NCBI GenBank assembly: GCA_035771165.1
Contig: JAWNZC010000419.1
Span: 4,629,501 to 4,693,500 of the forward strand
Direction: 5' to 3'
DNA: 64,000 bases
Source: Paragorgia papillata
Lineage: Eukaryota > Cnidaria > Anthozoa > Scleralcyonacea > Coralliidae
The position numbers and the translations under genes were made by a program. Below the pieces are notes generated by a model that saw only the letters and a list, made by a program, of their open reading frames with translations, was not told where the DNA came from and made no database searches. Shown here in pieces: positions 1 to 11,484 of this stretch. Within the stretch, counting starts at the first letter, position 1. Each line of letters starts with the position of its first letter.

Positions 1-175
1 CCCCACCACCATCAACCCCACCACCATCACCACCACCATCATCACCACCACTACTAACACGATCACAACCACGACCACCACGAACAACAACCCCACCACC
101 ATCACCACCACTACTAACACGATCACAACCACTACTAACACGATCACAACCATGTACTACCACGACCACCACCAA
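1..175. repeat. CAC/CAT-rich low-complexity repeat
   Basis: Degenerate trinucleotide repeat of CACCAC, CATCAC and CACGAC steps, with a longer repeated phrase around CACTACTAACACGATCACAA that occurs three times. No gene is visible between here and the exon at 999. Confidence 0.85.
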
Positions 176-364
176 CAAGAGCACAGGAGAGATCAACTAA
201 ACTCATTATTCCTTTGTGGTTTAGTTTATTATTTTGAAATAATAGTCTAGATCTCTTTCATATAATGACGACCAATTTAAACATTTTTACGTACCTCTAC
301 ACGTATAAACTTTTTATTCGCTTTTACCTTCCATCTATACACGTAAACAAATATTTTCAATAAT

Positions 365-930
365 CAGTTTTGACCGTAAAATAGCAAAACAACACATTTG
401 GAATGATTCCCTCAACATTCCCATTTTGGCAGTTTTGAGATCATCAAAATCAAGAAAAACGCTTATCTCGCCATTTTGACACGAAATAAGTCTTTTGCCG
501 AAATATAAGCTCCAAATGCCAAATTATCGGTGAAAATAATGTTTTTGACCGTAGAATAGCAAAACAACACATTTGGAATGATTCCCTCAACATTCCCATT
601 TTGGCAGTTTTGTGATAATCAAAATCAAGAAAAACGCTTATCTCGCCATTTTGACTCCAAATGCCAAATTATCGGTGAAAATAATGTTTTTGACCGTAGA
701 ATATAGCAAAACAACACATTTGGAATGATTCCCTCAACATTCCCATTTGGCAGTTTTGTGATCATCAAAATCAAGAAAAACCGGCTTATCTCGACATTCT
801 GAGACGAAATTTATTTTTTGCCGAATTAGGCTCCAAATTATCGGTGAAAATAATGTTTTTGACCGTAGAATAGTAAAACGACACATTTGGAATGATTCCC
901 TCAACATTCCCATTTTGACAGTTTTGCTTC
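365..930. repeat. Tandem repeat, about 4 units of 145-175 bp
   Basis: Units start with TTTTTGACCGTA near 367, 541, 686 and 855. Each runs through a shared block (ACACATTTGGAATGATTCCC, then CATTTTGGCAGTTTTG and CAAGAAAAACGCTTATCTCG). The last unit is truncated. It lies in the intron just upstream of the synaptotagmin exon. The open frame at 901-1224 on the - strand comes from this repeat and the exon's antisense. Confidence 0.8.
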
Positions 931-998
931 ACTATACGGAGCACCCTCGGTATAGTGAAGGACTTGAATTAACTCAAGTTTTGAACTTATTTTTCCAG

Positions 999-1702
999 AT
1001 GATGGGTTGAGTGTAAAGTTCATTGTTATCTTAGTTCTTGTCAGTTTATTCGCGTGTGTAATCTTCTTTCTTCTAATGGCCGTCCTATGGAAATGGATCT
1101 CGACTCGAACAAAGAAGAAAGATGAAAACAGCAACCCTCGTAAATCGCACAGAAAATTACGAAGTCCAAGTTCGTCGTTCTTCAACAAACCCAGCCCACG
1201 GAGTGACGTGAAACTCATGCGCAATGACAGCTCGTTGTCGGAAATCGAAGTCAGTCGGGACTCGTCTCTCCCTCCGACGCCACTGAGCCCTCTGAGCGAA
1301 GAAGATGCGTCACTTTTCCCTTTCGAACGAGGACGACTCGAATTTTCAGTAAGCTACGATCCCGAAGGAGAGTGCTTAAAGGCCACAGTTGTTCAGGCAC
1401 ACGACTTGCCTCAACGACATTGCATTTTCTATGCCGAGGGAATACTTTTGCCCGAGAAAGCTAGCAAGCAACAGACTTCTATTCGATATCATAATCCCAG
1501 CCCTATCTTTGAGGAGACCTTTCAGTTTGATTTGCCTTACGATGAACTGCCTGAGCGAACCCTGTGTTTTAAGGTGTACGAGATTGATAGTTTCTCACAG
1601 CACCTCCTTATCGGGCATGTGTTGCATTCGTTCGATGTGGAGAAAGACAATTATTTTAATGCGATGAAGATGGACCTAGAACTAATGCGAGGCCTGCCTC
1701 AG
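999..1702 (+). CDS. Synaptotagmin-like protein, exon with TM segment and C2A
   Basis: This is the first visible coding exon of a synaptotagmin-like gene, which continues at 2528-2648 and 14574-14872. Acceptor TTTTTCCAG ends at 998 and donor CAG|GTAATG follows 1702. The frame opens without an ATG before the membrane segment, so at least one 5' exon lies outside the window. The visible peptide starts DGLSVKF. A hydrophobic helix (residues about 5-28, VKFIVILVLVSLFAC onward) is followed by a basic stop-transfer stretch (RTKKK), a Ser/Pro-rich linker, and a C2A domain (about 104-225) with PYDELPERTL and IGHVLHSFD. The C2A calcium loops look degenerate: the usual SDPYVK is replaced by FYAEGILLPE, so calcium binding is doubtful. 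The family are vesicle or plasma-membrane trafficking proteins. Subtype is not assigned. Confidence 0.88.
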
Positions 1703-1724
1703 GTAATGTGATCTAGATCAAAAG

Positions 1725-2400
1725 TTGAGATGTAACATTATATTCATATATCTAGCAATATTAGTCCACCCAGTTGAGTGCAGTGCAGCGCAACGCAAGG
1801 CAGTGCAGTCCAGTTCAGTCAAGTCCATGTCCTATCGAGTCCAGTGCAGTGCAGTGCAGTGCAGTGCAGTGCAGTGCAGTGCAGTGCAGTGCAGTGCAGT
1901 GCAGTGCAGTGCAGTGCAGTGCAGTGCAGTGCAGTGCAGTGCAGTGCAGTGCAACGCAAGGCAGTGCAATGCAGTCCAGTGCAGTTCAGCCAAGTCCATG
2001 TCCTATCGAATCCAGTCCAGTCCAGTTCAGTCCAGTTTAGTCCAGTTTAGTCCAGTTTAGTCCAATTTAGTCCAATTTAGTCCAATTTAGTCCAGTTTAG
2101 TCCAGTCCAGTCCAGTTCAGTTCAGTCCAGTTCAGTCTAGTTTAATCCAGTCCAGTCCAGTCCAGTTTAGTCCAGTTTAGTCCAGTCCAGTCCAGTTCAG
2201 TTCAGTTCAGTTCAGTTCAGTCCAGTTTAGTCCAGTTCAGTCCAGTTCAGTTCAATCCAGTCCAGTCCAGTTTTGTCCAGTTCAGTCCAGTTTAGTCCAG
2301 TTTAGTCCAGTCCAGTCCAGTTTAGTCCAGTTCAGTTCAGTCCAGTTCAGTTCAGTCCAGTCCAGTTCAGTCCAGTTTACTCCAGTTCAGTTCAGTTCAA
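1725..2400. repeat. CAGT-core pentanucleotide satellite in synaptotagmin intron
   Basis: An uninterrupted (GTGCA)n run at about 1843-1953 grades into (TCCAG/TTCAG/TTTAG)n to 2400. All three + frames stay open through it (Val-Gln-Cys-Ser-Ala type repeats). Those frames are artefacts. It sits 20-700 bp after a coding exon. Confidence 0.95.
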
Positions 2401-2527
2401 CGGCGACTTCTTACCAAATCTCATTGAAACGCCCACGCGGGCCAAAAGCGCGGGAAAAATTCGACCAAGGATATCTTTCTTTTTACAGTACTAAAAAATA
2501 ACAATATTTCTTTGATTTCTTGCACAG

Positions 2528-2648
2528 GACAAAACTGCACATGATGGTGGAGAGCTGTTGATGTCTCTTTGTTATTTGCCTACCGCTGGTCGTTTAACCT
2601 TGGTTGTTCTTAAATGTCGTCTGAGCAAGGCCAGCAATGGATTACCAA
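2528..2648 (+). CDS. Synaptotagmin-like protein, exon opening C2B
   Basis: The 121-nt exon lies between acceptor TTGCACAG (ends 2527) and donor CCAA|GTAAGC. It enters in phase 0 from the exon ending at 1702 and leaves one base (A) to be completed by the exon at 14574. It encodes [20 protein letters not shown], the classic first strands of a synaptotagmin C2B domain. The following loop (ASNGLPS), where calcium-binding Asp residues normally sit (DxxGxSDPYVK), has none. Confidence 0.9.
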
Positions 2649-2727
2649 GTAAGCTATTCCACTAGATAACTATTATTTGAGTTTAAAGTGCTTATAAACC
2701 CCAATTAACTGCAGAATATGCGTTGTT

Positions 2728-2940
2728 TGGAGGTAGGTGCCGTTGGTGACCAGGCTAGTCAGCAATCTAGCCTTGTTAGCAAGCAAAGTAACTGTAAGCA
2801 ATTGGGCCATGAGCAAATAGCCAGCAAATTAAGCAATAGCAATTAGGGTAATCAGAGAAGCAATAGGCGTTTGCCATGACAACTCTGCCAAGGCAGACTA
2901 CCGCGTCCAGTCACACTGACAAGTCAGTGGAATAACATAT
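2728..2940. repeat. Dispersed repeat family A, copy 1
   Basis: It starts AGGTAGGTGCCGTT, contains many AAGCAA/TAGCAA steps, and ends CATGACAACTCTGCCAAGGC, then TCAGTGGAATAA. The same ends and the same AGCAA-rich interior recur at 38176-38460. This looks like a mobile element, class unknown. Confidence 0.7.
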
Positions 2941-3417
2941 ACGATCTATAGGATTCTATATATATATCTACACGGGTGGGGAAAGGGCGAAGGGGGAGCA
3001 CAAGCTGAGCAAAGACGCTACTTGCAGCAAAGCAACAGACGCTCATTGAATCTCGAATGCGCGGGAAACCCAAGGTTTGCATTTTCAAAATGGTAATGAG
3101 GATGACGCATTGAACTATAAGAAGACTGGAACGATAACTCAGGGGGGGGGGGGATTTTGAAGCCAGTGCCAGTCCCTCTGCAGGTAGCTCCCGTGCTTCA
3201 AGTTACTTAATTTCCATCCTGCCATATATTTTGTTTGGGACGATAACAAATTACTCCAAAACAACGGATTGAAATACATTGTTTTATACGTATGTTTTTA
3301 GAAATAGCATTGGCTTCAATTTGATGTATAGTATAAGTTTCCTCGTTATTTTAAACTTTTTAAAATGTAGTAAATGTTCGACCATATTTCGCTGGGAAAT
3401 AACACTAAGAAACTTGT

Positions 3418-4567
3418 TGTAGTTTTTCTGAGTTTTGAGCTGAAATGCTAAACGTTGGGCTATATATGAAACTGAAGCTATTGAAAAATGCTATTTGGTA
3501 TAGAAACTTCAAGAGTTTAGCTAGGGAAATAATTAAAAAATAGCAAAACAACTGCCATTTTGTAACCTACGGCAAACAAAATGGCAGTTGTTTTTATATT
3601 TTTTAATTATTTCCCTTTTAGCTAAAGTCTTGAAGTTTCTATACCAAATAGCATTTTTCAATAGCTTCAGTTTCATATACCGGGTGTCCCAAAAAAAACT
3701 TGCGGTGTTTGATTTAATGTAACGTTAAAACTATAAAAGCTATTACACTCAAATAAGTTTTATTGTATTTAGAAAGGGCTAACTTAGATTTTGATATATA
3801 ACATTTGAATGTCCGTGCAACATTGACTGAGCTATCGATGTTTTAAATCGAATAAGCATATTTGACAATGCTAAAAATTTGCATAAAATGGCCTATCAAA
3901 TATTATTTGGTTAAACTTGATATATAGTTTTATTGTGGTCAAAAGAACGAATGAAAAACATAATTGTTGGATAAACATTTATTCATTCATCAGAGAAAGT
4001 ATGTCCTCTTGCATAGCACATTCAATACAAACCCAAACTCTTTGATCTTTTGTTAATCGAGGCATATTCGAAAGGCGAAGGCATATTCGAAGACCAACTT
4101 TTTAATACGAACTCCCAAAGGACATCAAATATGCTTTCGAACGTTTTTAAATGTTTCATGCTTATTTCGTTTCCCAAGAGACACGAAAGGCTAACTTACT
4201 AGGACATTACCCGAAATTAAAGTTAAGTTGAAATGCTAAAATTGAAATTGTTAATTTTTGTGGAAAATGGCAAATGTTTTCATATAAATTTGATCAGCCG
4301 TGTTTCCCAACTTTTCTACTCGTTTTTAAAGCGTGCGCCAAATTCAAACATTTGTATCTCACGTAATATTACATGAAATTTTTAGGGCTGTATATCAAGA
4401 TCTAAGTTAGCCTTTCCTCAATACAATAAAACTTATTTGAGTGTAATAGCTTTTATAGTTTTTACGTTACATGAAATCAAACAGCGCAAGTTTTTTTTGG
4501 GACACCCGGTACATCCCAACGTTCAGCGTTAAGTATTTCAGCTCAAAACTCAGAAAAAACTAACATT
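3418..4567. mobile_element. Foldback element split by a mariner-like MITE
   Basis: The left arm (3418-3545, from GTTGTAGTTTTTCTGAG) and the right arm (3590-3677 plus 4512-4567) are inverted copies around a short centre near 3570 (ACTGCCATTTTG / CAAAATGGCAGT). The right arm is interrupted at a TA by the element at 3680-4509. No coding capacity. Confidence 0.8.
3680..4509. mobile_element. Mariner/Tc1-like MITE, 830 bp
   Basis: The ends are CCGGGTGTCCCAAAAAAAAC and its inverse, with inverted repeats of about 125 bp. It is flanked by TA at 3678-3679 and 4510-4511. Removing it and one TA restores the arm of the surrounding foldback element, so the boundaries are exact. The interior has no transposase frame. 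The CCGGGTGTCCC end is typical of mariner-type elements. Confidence 0.85.
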
Positions 4568-4957
4568 TAAAGATTTTTGGCTTCATCCATTCATAAGGCC
4601 TGACTTATGGACGTAGCGTTCCAGTTTACTTAGAGTTCAATGGGATAACGTCAATGTAGGCATTTGTGTTTCTTTCTTCCTTTTATAAAAAACAGCTTGA
4701 AGATTGTAATGAAAAAGTGATAAAATATAGAATAAACTATTCACGTATGCCGTTAACATGTGAATTGAGTAATATTTCTCCTGTAACAAAACATTGTGTA
4801 TGTTAATTATGCCTACATAGACGTCATCTCATTACCATTTTGAAAATCTCAATATAACAACAAATAAAAGTTCAAATCAAAAAATATTTTGGCATTCAAC
4901 TATTCACATTGAATAGAATCCATATGCAGTAATATCATATTTGGGTTTATAAACACT

Positions 4958-5518
4958 TTAAAGTGGCTCTATGGCCTGTGGGATCTTTACATATTTAAAT
5001 AACTTAGGTTAATAGAAAATGTTTCCCGAAATTTTTTCTCAAAAATATTAAATCCCCGCCCATTAACAGCGCTTCAAAGTTGGTACCTCTATAACTGTGA
5101 CCGTGCATTAGGGACATGGTGCGAGTTTACTCTGTGACGTCACGGTCGGAACCGAACTTCTGACTATTTAGTGTGTTTTTGGTATTGCGTCTCTTAAACC
5201 TTTATTTAAGCAATGAAAACTTTAGATATATTCATCAATATGTTCCAAGATGGTTCGTCTGACTCAGACTCGGTGGAAGAAATTTGGTGTTCCGACTGTG
5301 ACGCAAATGTGACGTAAATCTATCAATTAGAGCCCAGGCCCAAGAAAACGGTCTAACTTTCAAAATGGCGCGATTTGGGCTGATTTGGCCAACTTCGGAA
5401 CACTGTTAATGGGCGAGCATTTAATATTTTTGAGAACAAATTTCGGGAAACATTTTCGTTTAACCTAAGTTATTTAAATATGTAAAGATCCCACAGACCA
5501 TAGAGGCACTTTAAGGTG
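4958..5518. mobile_element. TIR element, about 560 bp
   Basis: Inverted ends of about 125 bp run from AAAGTGGCTCTATGGCCTG to the matching CATAGAGGCACTTT. Both carry the inner phrase TTTACATATTTAAATAACTT or its inverse. The interior contains a 25-codon frame starting MFQDGSSDSDSVEE at 5240, too short to assign. It may be a remnant of a parent element's first exon. Confidence 0.65.
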
Positions 5519-5744
5519 GCTCCACACAGTTTCTTGAAAAATGGAAAATACAAGTTTGAGAGTCCAAAACACGTGCATAAACAATTCGGAAAAAGAATAA
5601 AACTAAATGTTATGCATAGTTAAACAGCCTGACACTCAAAAACTGTTTACCAAAAAGATAGCAACAGTTGTTGCTATGGCAACAATGACGTTTCAAAATG
5701 GCTGCCAATTACCCTTCAAACTAATTTAATTCGAGAAAAACTTT

Positions 5745-6125
5745 GGTGACCCCCAATTTTTTTTTCATTAAAACTTTTCTTGAAGTATGAGTAATCAATA
5801 GGCCGATTTAAAAAAAATTATGTAGATCCAATTTTTTAAAAAATTAACTAACATGATTTTTCCGGAAAAAAAATTATTCGTTCTACAGAATTTTTTTAAA
5901 ATCGGTCTATTGATTACTCAAACTTCAAGAAAAGTGTTCAACACGCTTTTAGTGTGTCGAAAATTGACGTGTTGTTACAACACACCTAATTTAATGTGCT
6001 CTAGCAACACGCTTCTACACAGAACACGCTTGTTTTACAACACGCTAAAGCTGTGTTGAACACGCATTTAGCGTGTTGATATTATAGGGGACAAAAATGC
6101 GTGTTGTTAGAACACGTTTGGGTTT
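5745..6125. repeat. Palindrome and AACACGC-rich element
   Basis: Inverted arms CTTTTCTTGAAGTATGAGTA and its inverse (ACTCAAACTTCAAGAAAAG) surround an AT-rich centre at about 5775-5935. The adjacent 5940-6125 is a run of ACACGC/GTGTTG motifs in both orientations. Probably a decayed MITE. No gene. Confidence 0.55.
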
Positions 6126-6160
6126 CTAGTGTTACATAAATAGATTTTCTTAGCTTAAAC

Positions 6161-6590
6161 AGGCCAAGCGCTTTCAACATCGCATTCAACATCATTCAAC
6201 ATTGTTGAACGATGTTGAATAATGTTGAAAGTACGAGTGGCCAAATGAATTCAACATCGTTCAACATTCATGAATGACAATTAATTGAACGCGGGCTACC
6301 ACAAAAGCTGGAATCGACAATATCTCGCATGGCGCATGTTTCTGTTCAACAAAGTTGAATGAAATGTGACCAAATGCGTTCAACACCTTTCAACATTTTG
6401 AGAACAATAGAAATGTTGAACGCGTGTTGAACGAAAATTTGAACATGTTCAAATTTCGTTCAACATCATTCAACACCATTCAACAACGTTCAACATCATT
6501 CAACAGAGGTGGCCAAACGCTTTCAACATGTTGAATTCAACAATGTTGAACGATGTTGCATGAAATGTTGAAAGCGTTTGGCCAGGCCTT
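6161..6590. mobile_element. MITE family B (TTCAACAT-rich), copy 1
   Basis: The ends are GGCCAAGCGCTTTCAACAT and its inverse ATGTTGAAAGCGTTTGGCC. The interior is packed with TTCAACAT and ATGTTGAA in both orientations. A shorter copy lies at 32102-32312. Confidence 0.75.
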
Positions 6591-6717
6591 AATATCCAGT
6601 TCCCCTTTCATTTTCTATGGATAAGTCGTATACAATATTCGCGTCCGAACTATATGGGATTTACAACGGTTCGCCTTCGGCGTTGGTTATAATGTACAAT
6701 TAAGAAGCTCCATGCAT

Positions 6718-6858
6718 ATGTACTCTTATAAAGGTACGTTTGACGTCATTTGAACACGAAAGAAGTTGTGTAGTAGAAGCACCAGGCGATAACCGAGTGC
6801 CTTTACACTTCTTCCGTGTTCAAATGACGTCAAACGTATACCTCTATAAGTGCACAGA
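6718..6858. repeat. Palindrome with ACGTTTGACGTCA arms
   Basis: TACTCTTATAAAGGTACGTT, then TGACGTCATTTGAACACG, is mirrored by CGTGTTCAAATGACGTCA and its continuation to about 6858, around a 40-bp loop. A MITE-like hairpin with no coding content. Confidence 0.65.
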
Positions 6859-7073
6859 TGCACAAGAGCAATAGGTGTTATTTGTATTATCAAATAAGAA
6901 AGAAAAAAACAAGCTAAAAGTTGGACAGCTTTTTGAAAGCTGGCTGGCAGCTGGCTTTTCCCACCAGGAGACGCCATCCTACGCCATTTCCATGCCACTT
7001 TACGTCATTCATGATTTCCATATACTCTTATAAATGCACGGGGCTGGCCAATCAAAACGTGCCTTGGGGACAC

Positions 7074-7079
7074 TTTATT
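7074..7079 (-). promoter_or_regulatory. Polyadenylation signal of PX gene
   Basis: AATAAA on the - strand, about 57 bases downstream of the stop at 7136. Position fits; not otherwise tested. Confidence 0.45.
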
Positions 7080-7135
7080 TTATAAATGCCCACACAGCAC
7101 TGCTGCTCATATTGAATATATAATTCCATTGTTCA

Positions 7136-8388
7136 CTACTTTCCCTTAAGCTTTCGTAAGTCTTTCAAACTTGACCAACCGACATCTTTCTTCGGTTTTT
7201 CCAACGATATCTGTCTCCTTACACGATCAACCGCGGCGTGGCTTGCGAACGAGTTAAACTCCTCGAGTTGCGTTCGTGTGGCGCTCATCGATCTGGGACG
7301 ATCAGAATTTGGTACGGTCAGGCTTGTTGGTCGTGGCGTTTGATCAGTTTTTACTTGTTTCAACGTTTTTAACATGTGATTGACCCGGTGGAACTCCACC
7401 GCCCCTGGCATGCTTTTCCGTCTCTGTTTCAGATCGAAATAGCTCTGAAATTCATTGCCGTTGGAGGGGGCGACACTCTCACTGCTCGAGAACTGTCTTT
7501 TGTGGTTCCACGTTGGCGATTGATTTCCGCTGTGTGGCTGACTTTTTCTAGTCGTATCTCTCTGCCGTTCTTTACTTCCTATGCCGGGCGGCGTGCGAGC
7601 CCTGGTACGAGCCGAGCCGCGATGGTCCTTGTCGCGCGAGGCCCTCGCGTCTTCTTTGCGCGTTTTATCATCGAACTTCCGCGCGAGGTACGCTGGGGGC
7701 TTTCTCACGAGGAAGCTGCTGACGTCGACTCGGCATACTTCGGGCAACGATCGGTACTCGAACATCAACGACAGGTCGTCGCCGGGGTAATGTTTCCGAC
7801 CGTTCTCCTTTCGCTCGTGTCTTAAGGCTGCGAGTACGGCTTGCTTCTGGTCGTGAAGCTCGACGATCTGGCTGTTCGTCGACGTTAATGCTCGTGCTGT
7901 GTTCGGATTTCTCCGTCTTCAGCTTCGCAACGGTTTTCTTCCAACTGCTGGATAACCGCTCGGCATTGTTCGATGTCGTCGTAAGCGCTCGGTGGGTTAT
8001 TGAGGGCGAGAAATTCGGCGACCGGTCCGCTTTTTTGGACGTCCCTTTGTCGCGTTATCATGTAGAGAAAGCCCTGTAAGCCTTGACGTCTGCTGTTTAA
8101 GAACCGAGGCTCGAAGTTATCACCAAAGTACCTCTTCGGTGGCAGAGTAAACTCCTTGACCGGGAAGAGCTTTTTGAGGTCATCTCTGAGTTTATAAAAT
8201 TCGCGGTAACGGCGGTAGACAAACCATCCTTGTTTATCACTGTAGTGAACGTAGATCTTGTACACAGTATGGCGTTTGCGAGGCTGGCGTATTTCGTGGC
8301 CAGTTATTGGCGCCTCGAGGTCATCTTCTATCTCGTACTGAACAGCATTACTCACCTTGATTTTGGGCAAACGAGTTCTGAGTTCCAT
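7136..8388 (-). CDS. PX-domain protein (with an apparent frameshift)
   Basis: A GC-richer, apparently intronless - strand gene nested in the synaptotagmin intron. ATG at 8386-8388 starts a PX (Phox) domain at about residues 38-145. Visible PX hallmarks are WFVYRRYREFYKLRDDL (the RRYxxF phosphoinositide-pocket arginine), LPPKRYFGD (the proline-rich loop with its lysine), and SRRQGLQGFLY. This frame stops at 7885-7887 (GEIRTQHEH then TAA). A second frame takes over there and runs to 7136 (QIVELHDQKQAVLAALRHER, then Arg/Ser/Lys-rich sequence ending LRKLKGK). It opens after a TGA at 7919-7921, so a 1- or 2-base indel within 7885-7921 would join the two into about 415 residues. PX proteins usually bind PI3P on endosomes; the target here is unknown. 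Alternatively a 167-residue protein really ends at 7885, or an assembly error is present. Confidence 0.7.
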
Positions 8389-9410
8389 GACATTAACTGA
8401 GCAAAAGGCAGGTGGCTGCTCAGCCTAGTATTTCTCTTTACGGCTTTTCGACTTCGTTCCGCCTGGCTTTAATACCGTAATCTTGTTCCGAACGTAACCT
8501 ACGAACCCCCAAAGTCAAAATACTACTTCGATAAGCAGGTCAATCGAAACCGACTCTCTTTTGCCCCAACGCAACGGTGAAGGTTGCTGTTGACTTTTAG
8601 TCTCTGAAGTACTTTTAATTTGAAGACGCTCTCTAGTAGTAAATAGTTCCGTCTTGGACCGCGATGAATCGTGAAGCTGTGGCAATCTCGAAAATCGGTT
8701 CTCCTGTGGTGTGCCTTTCTTCGTTCCAATATAAAGCAAGCAGACGTTTTAAGCGATTCCTCCCACGTTCGAATGTTTTTAGCAATGCCCCGAGGTCATA
8801 TCGACGGATGTTTTTCCATTTTTTTTTGCCGATGAATAATTAGCCAGAGGTTTTTTGACGGCCGACGGGCCATGATATCACGATTGGAGCCGGCCAATCA
8901 CCGTTAGGCTCGCTTATCGCAACGCATCGCCAGTCGAAGCCGCCCCAAAACATGCAATCATAAAATATTGACATCCAAGCAACCGGAACAGACAAAGAAA
9001 GCCTCAAAATCCCTCAGAACAGCCACCCACTGGCGAACCATAAAAAACCCGTCACTGACAACCGGTTGTGTGTTGTTGTTTTCCCAGTTGACTTCTCACT
9101 ATTTTTAGTTCAACGGCAGATTCTGATGAGTCCAGCTGTTTCGTCTCCAAACTGCCTGAGTCATTACAATCGAATTATTCGCCGTCAACATGTAGGCGAA
9201 TTATATGAACTGATGTGGGAGGCAGAAATCAGATGTTAAAACCTTACTCTAGCCTTGTGACGTCTTTTGGGATCACGTATTCAGAATATAAAGAAGAAAA
9301 TTCATCGTGTATTATTACTTGTTGCATTGCGGATAACCAATGTTGATTTGTTTTAATCAAATCACAATATCTAAGATTTTACTCACAATAAAACATTCAT
9401 GAAGGTTATT
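8389..9410. other. 5' flank of the PX gene, no repeat recognised
   Basis: Mixed-composition DNA upstream of the PX ATG, richer in CpG than most of the window. No further coding region, tRNA or transposon end is recognisable. The open frames at 8515-8739 (-) show no known motif. Confidence 0.4.
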
Positions 9411-10229
9411 TCGTATATATATATATATATGGTCACATCAACGCTGCCAATAACCTTTACTCGCTTTCTTCCGCTGTTTTCGTTAACTATGCATGTTTTA
9501 TACATATATATATACATCTAATAGCTCTTAGCCTTTGGTGTTAAGGCAATATATACCGGCAGTAGTTTGTTCTTTATTATTATAGTTATTATTCCTTCAT
9601 TTTTCTTCTTTCTTTCTTTCTTATTCAAAGAAACAAATTATTGTTGTCTCGTGCATGTCAGATCAAAGTTAAAATTAATATTTTCCTTCCCTACGCTTTT
9701 CTTTCTCCGCAAAACTACGTGCGATCGAAGCTTCTGGTGATAAAATACTAGCTGTTTTGTATAAAAAAGATTATGCGAGGCGATAAGCCGTCTGCGTTTC
9801 TTCTTATCACTATATAATTAAACGTGTTTGGAGAAATTTATGAGCAGATTACATTTAAAAAATAAAGTAAACACAAATTCGAAATGAAGTTATGGGAAGA
9901 TAAGGACAGGCAAATTAAAACCTTGACATTAATTTTGCATTGGACTCTATTAAATTCCTTTTTTAGAGTTTTTTTAGAACCAGTCTTGATATCCAAGGAA
10001 GCATATTTTCAGATAGCTTCAAGAAAAGGATCATTATTTTAGGAGTCTTCTTCTTCAGGCGGGTAGTTTACCGTCTAGCCTTCAAAATAATGGATGGTTT
10101 TAGTGTTGTTTTGTTTCATCTCACCACATCAACCGTGAAAAACAATATTTTTTTGTGATACTAAAAATATATACAATCTTTGGAGTTGTAAATTTAGGCC
10201 AAAAGCATCCATTGTTTTATAAGCTGGAA
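9411..10229. other. AT-rich intron DNA, short (AT)n runs
   Basis: (AT)n at 9415-9430 and 9502-9516. An inverted fragment of the downstream 147-bp repeat lies at about 9978-10022 (CAGTCTTGATATCCAAGGAA). Nothing else recognised. Confidence 0.5.
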
Positions 10230-10945
10230 TGTAAACTATACTATAGCTTGCCTGAAAATGTTACGTATAGTTTTTGACTTGATGGCATTGAAAGAACAAC
10301 AATCTGAAAACACATATGCTCCCTGGATATCAAGACTGTTAATTCATTTATGTTTTGAGATATAAACAACATATAAAAATATAAGCAAATAACGAGGGAA
10401 ACAACAACAACAACAGCATTGAAAGGATGGTAGTGAAAGAGCAACCAATTGAAACCATGCTATGTCGATATCAAGACTGTTAATTCATTTACTTTCTTGA
10501 AATATAAACAACATAAAAATATAAGCAACAATAACAGAAACAACAACAACAACAGCAGCAGCAACAGCATTGAAAAGATGGCATTCAAAGAACAACCATC
10601 TAAAAACAAGCTCTTTGGATATCAAGGCTGTTAATTTATTTACTTATTGAAATATAAACCACATAAAAAATATAAGCAACAATAACAGAAACAACAACAA
10701 CAGCAGCAACAGCATTGAAAAGATGGCATTCAAAGAGCAACCATCTGAAAACATGCTTCTTGGTTATCAAGGCTGTTAATTTATTTACTTATTGAAATAT
10801 AAACAACATAAAAATATAAGCAACAATAACAATAACAGAAACAACAACAACAGCAGCAACAGCATTGAAACGATGGCATTGAAAGAGCAACCATCTGAAA
10901 ACGTGTTTCTTGGCTATCAAGGCTGTTAATTCATTTATGTTTTGA
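10230..10945. repeat. Tandem array, about 147-bp period, 5 units
   Basis: The phrase ending TATCAAG(A/G)CTGTTAAT recurs at about 10326, 10467, 10618, 10763 and 10913 (spacings 141, 151, 145, 150). Each unit also holds AGATGGCATT-AAAGA-CAACC and an AACAACAACAGCAGC microsatellite of varying length. The open frames here are repeat artefacts. Confidence 0.85.
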
Positions 10946-11484
10946 AAGCAACGACAGACACAACAATCAATAAACAATCTAGCACCGACCTACATTAATG
11001 AATTTTTCAAACTTAAATTATAGTTCAAACTTAAAGTATAATTCAGTGCGCGGCACTGGCACAAGACTGGAACAACCAAACTTTAACCTTGAATGCAGGC
11101 TATACATAAGTCATTTTCGTACATAACTAGTACTCTATGGAACAATTTACTGGTTGAAATAAGGAAATCCAAAGATATTATGTCTCTTAAAAAGTCATTG
11201 TGAGCAAGCATACGTTTTTGTAGCTAGTGCAGGTACTATTATTATACAATCATATAATTTCATTGTTATTATTATAGAATTAGATTTATTTTTAATGTTT
11301 TATGTTTTTAGAATTATTTGTAAATACTATTAATGTATATATTAACTCATACTTGTAATTATTTTTATGTCATGTTCACGTTTTTACGAGCTTTTCTTTA
11401 GCTCTTTGGTGATACGTGGGTAAATAAATTATTCTATTCTATATATTCTATATTCTACAATAGCAGCAGCAACAATAATGAAAA

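Noticed and set aside
1725..2060. Three overlapping 88-111-residue frames rich in Val-Gln-Cys-Ser
   Set aside because: All frames of a 5-bp CAGT-core satellite stay open; no gene signal.
7376..7825. 149-residue + strand frame
   Set aside because: Shadow of the GC-rich PX gene on the opposite strand.
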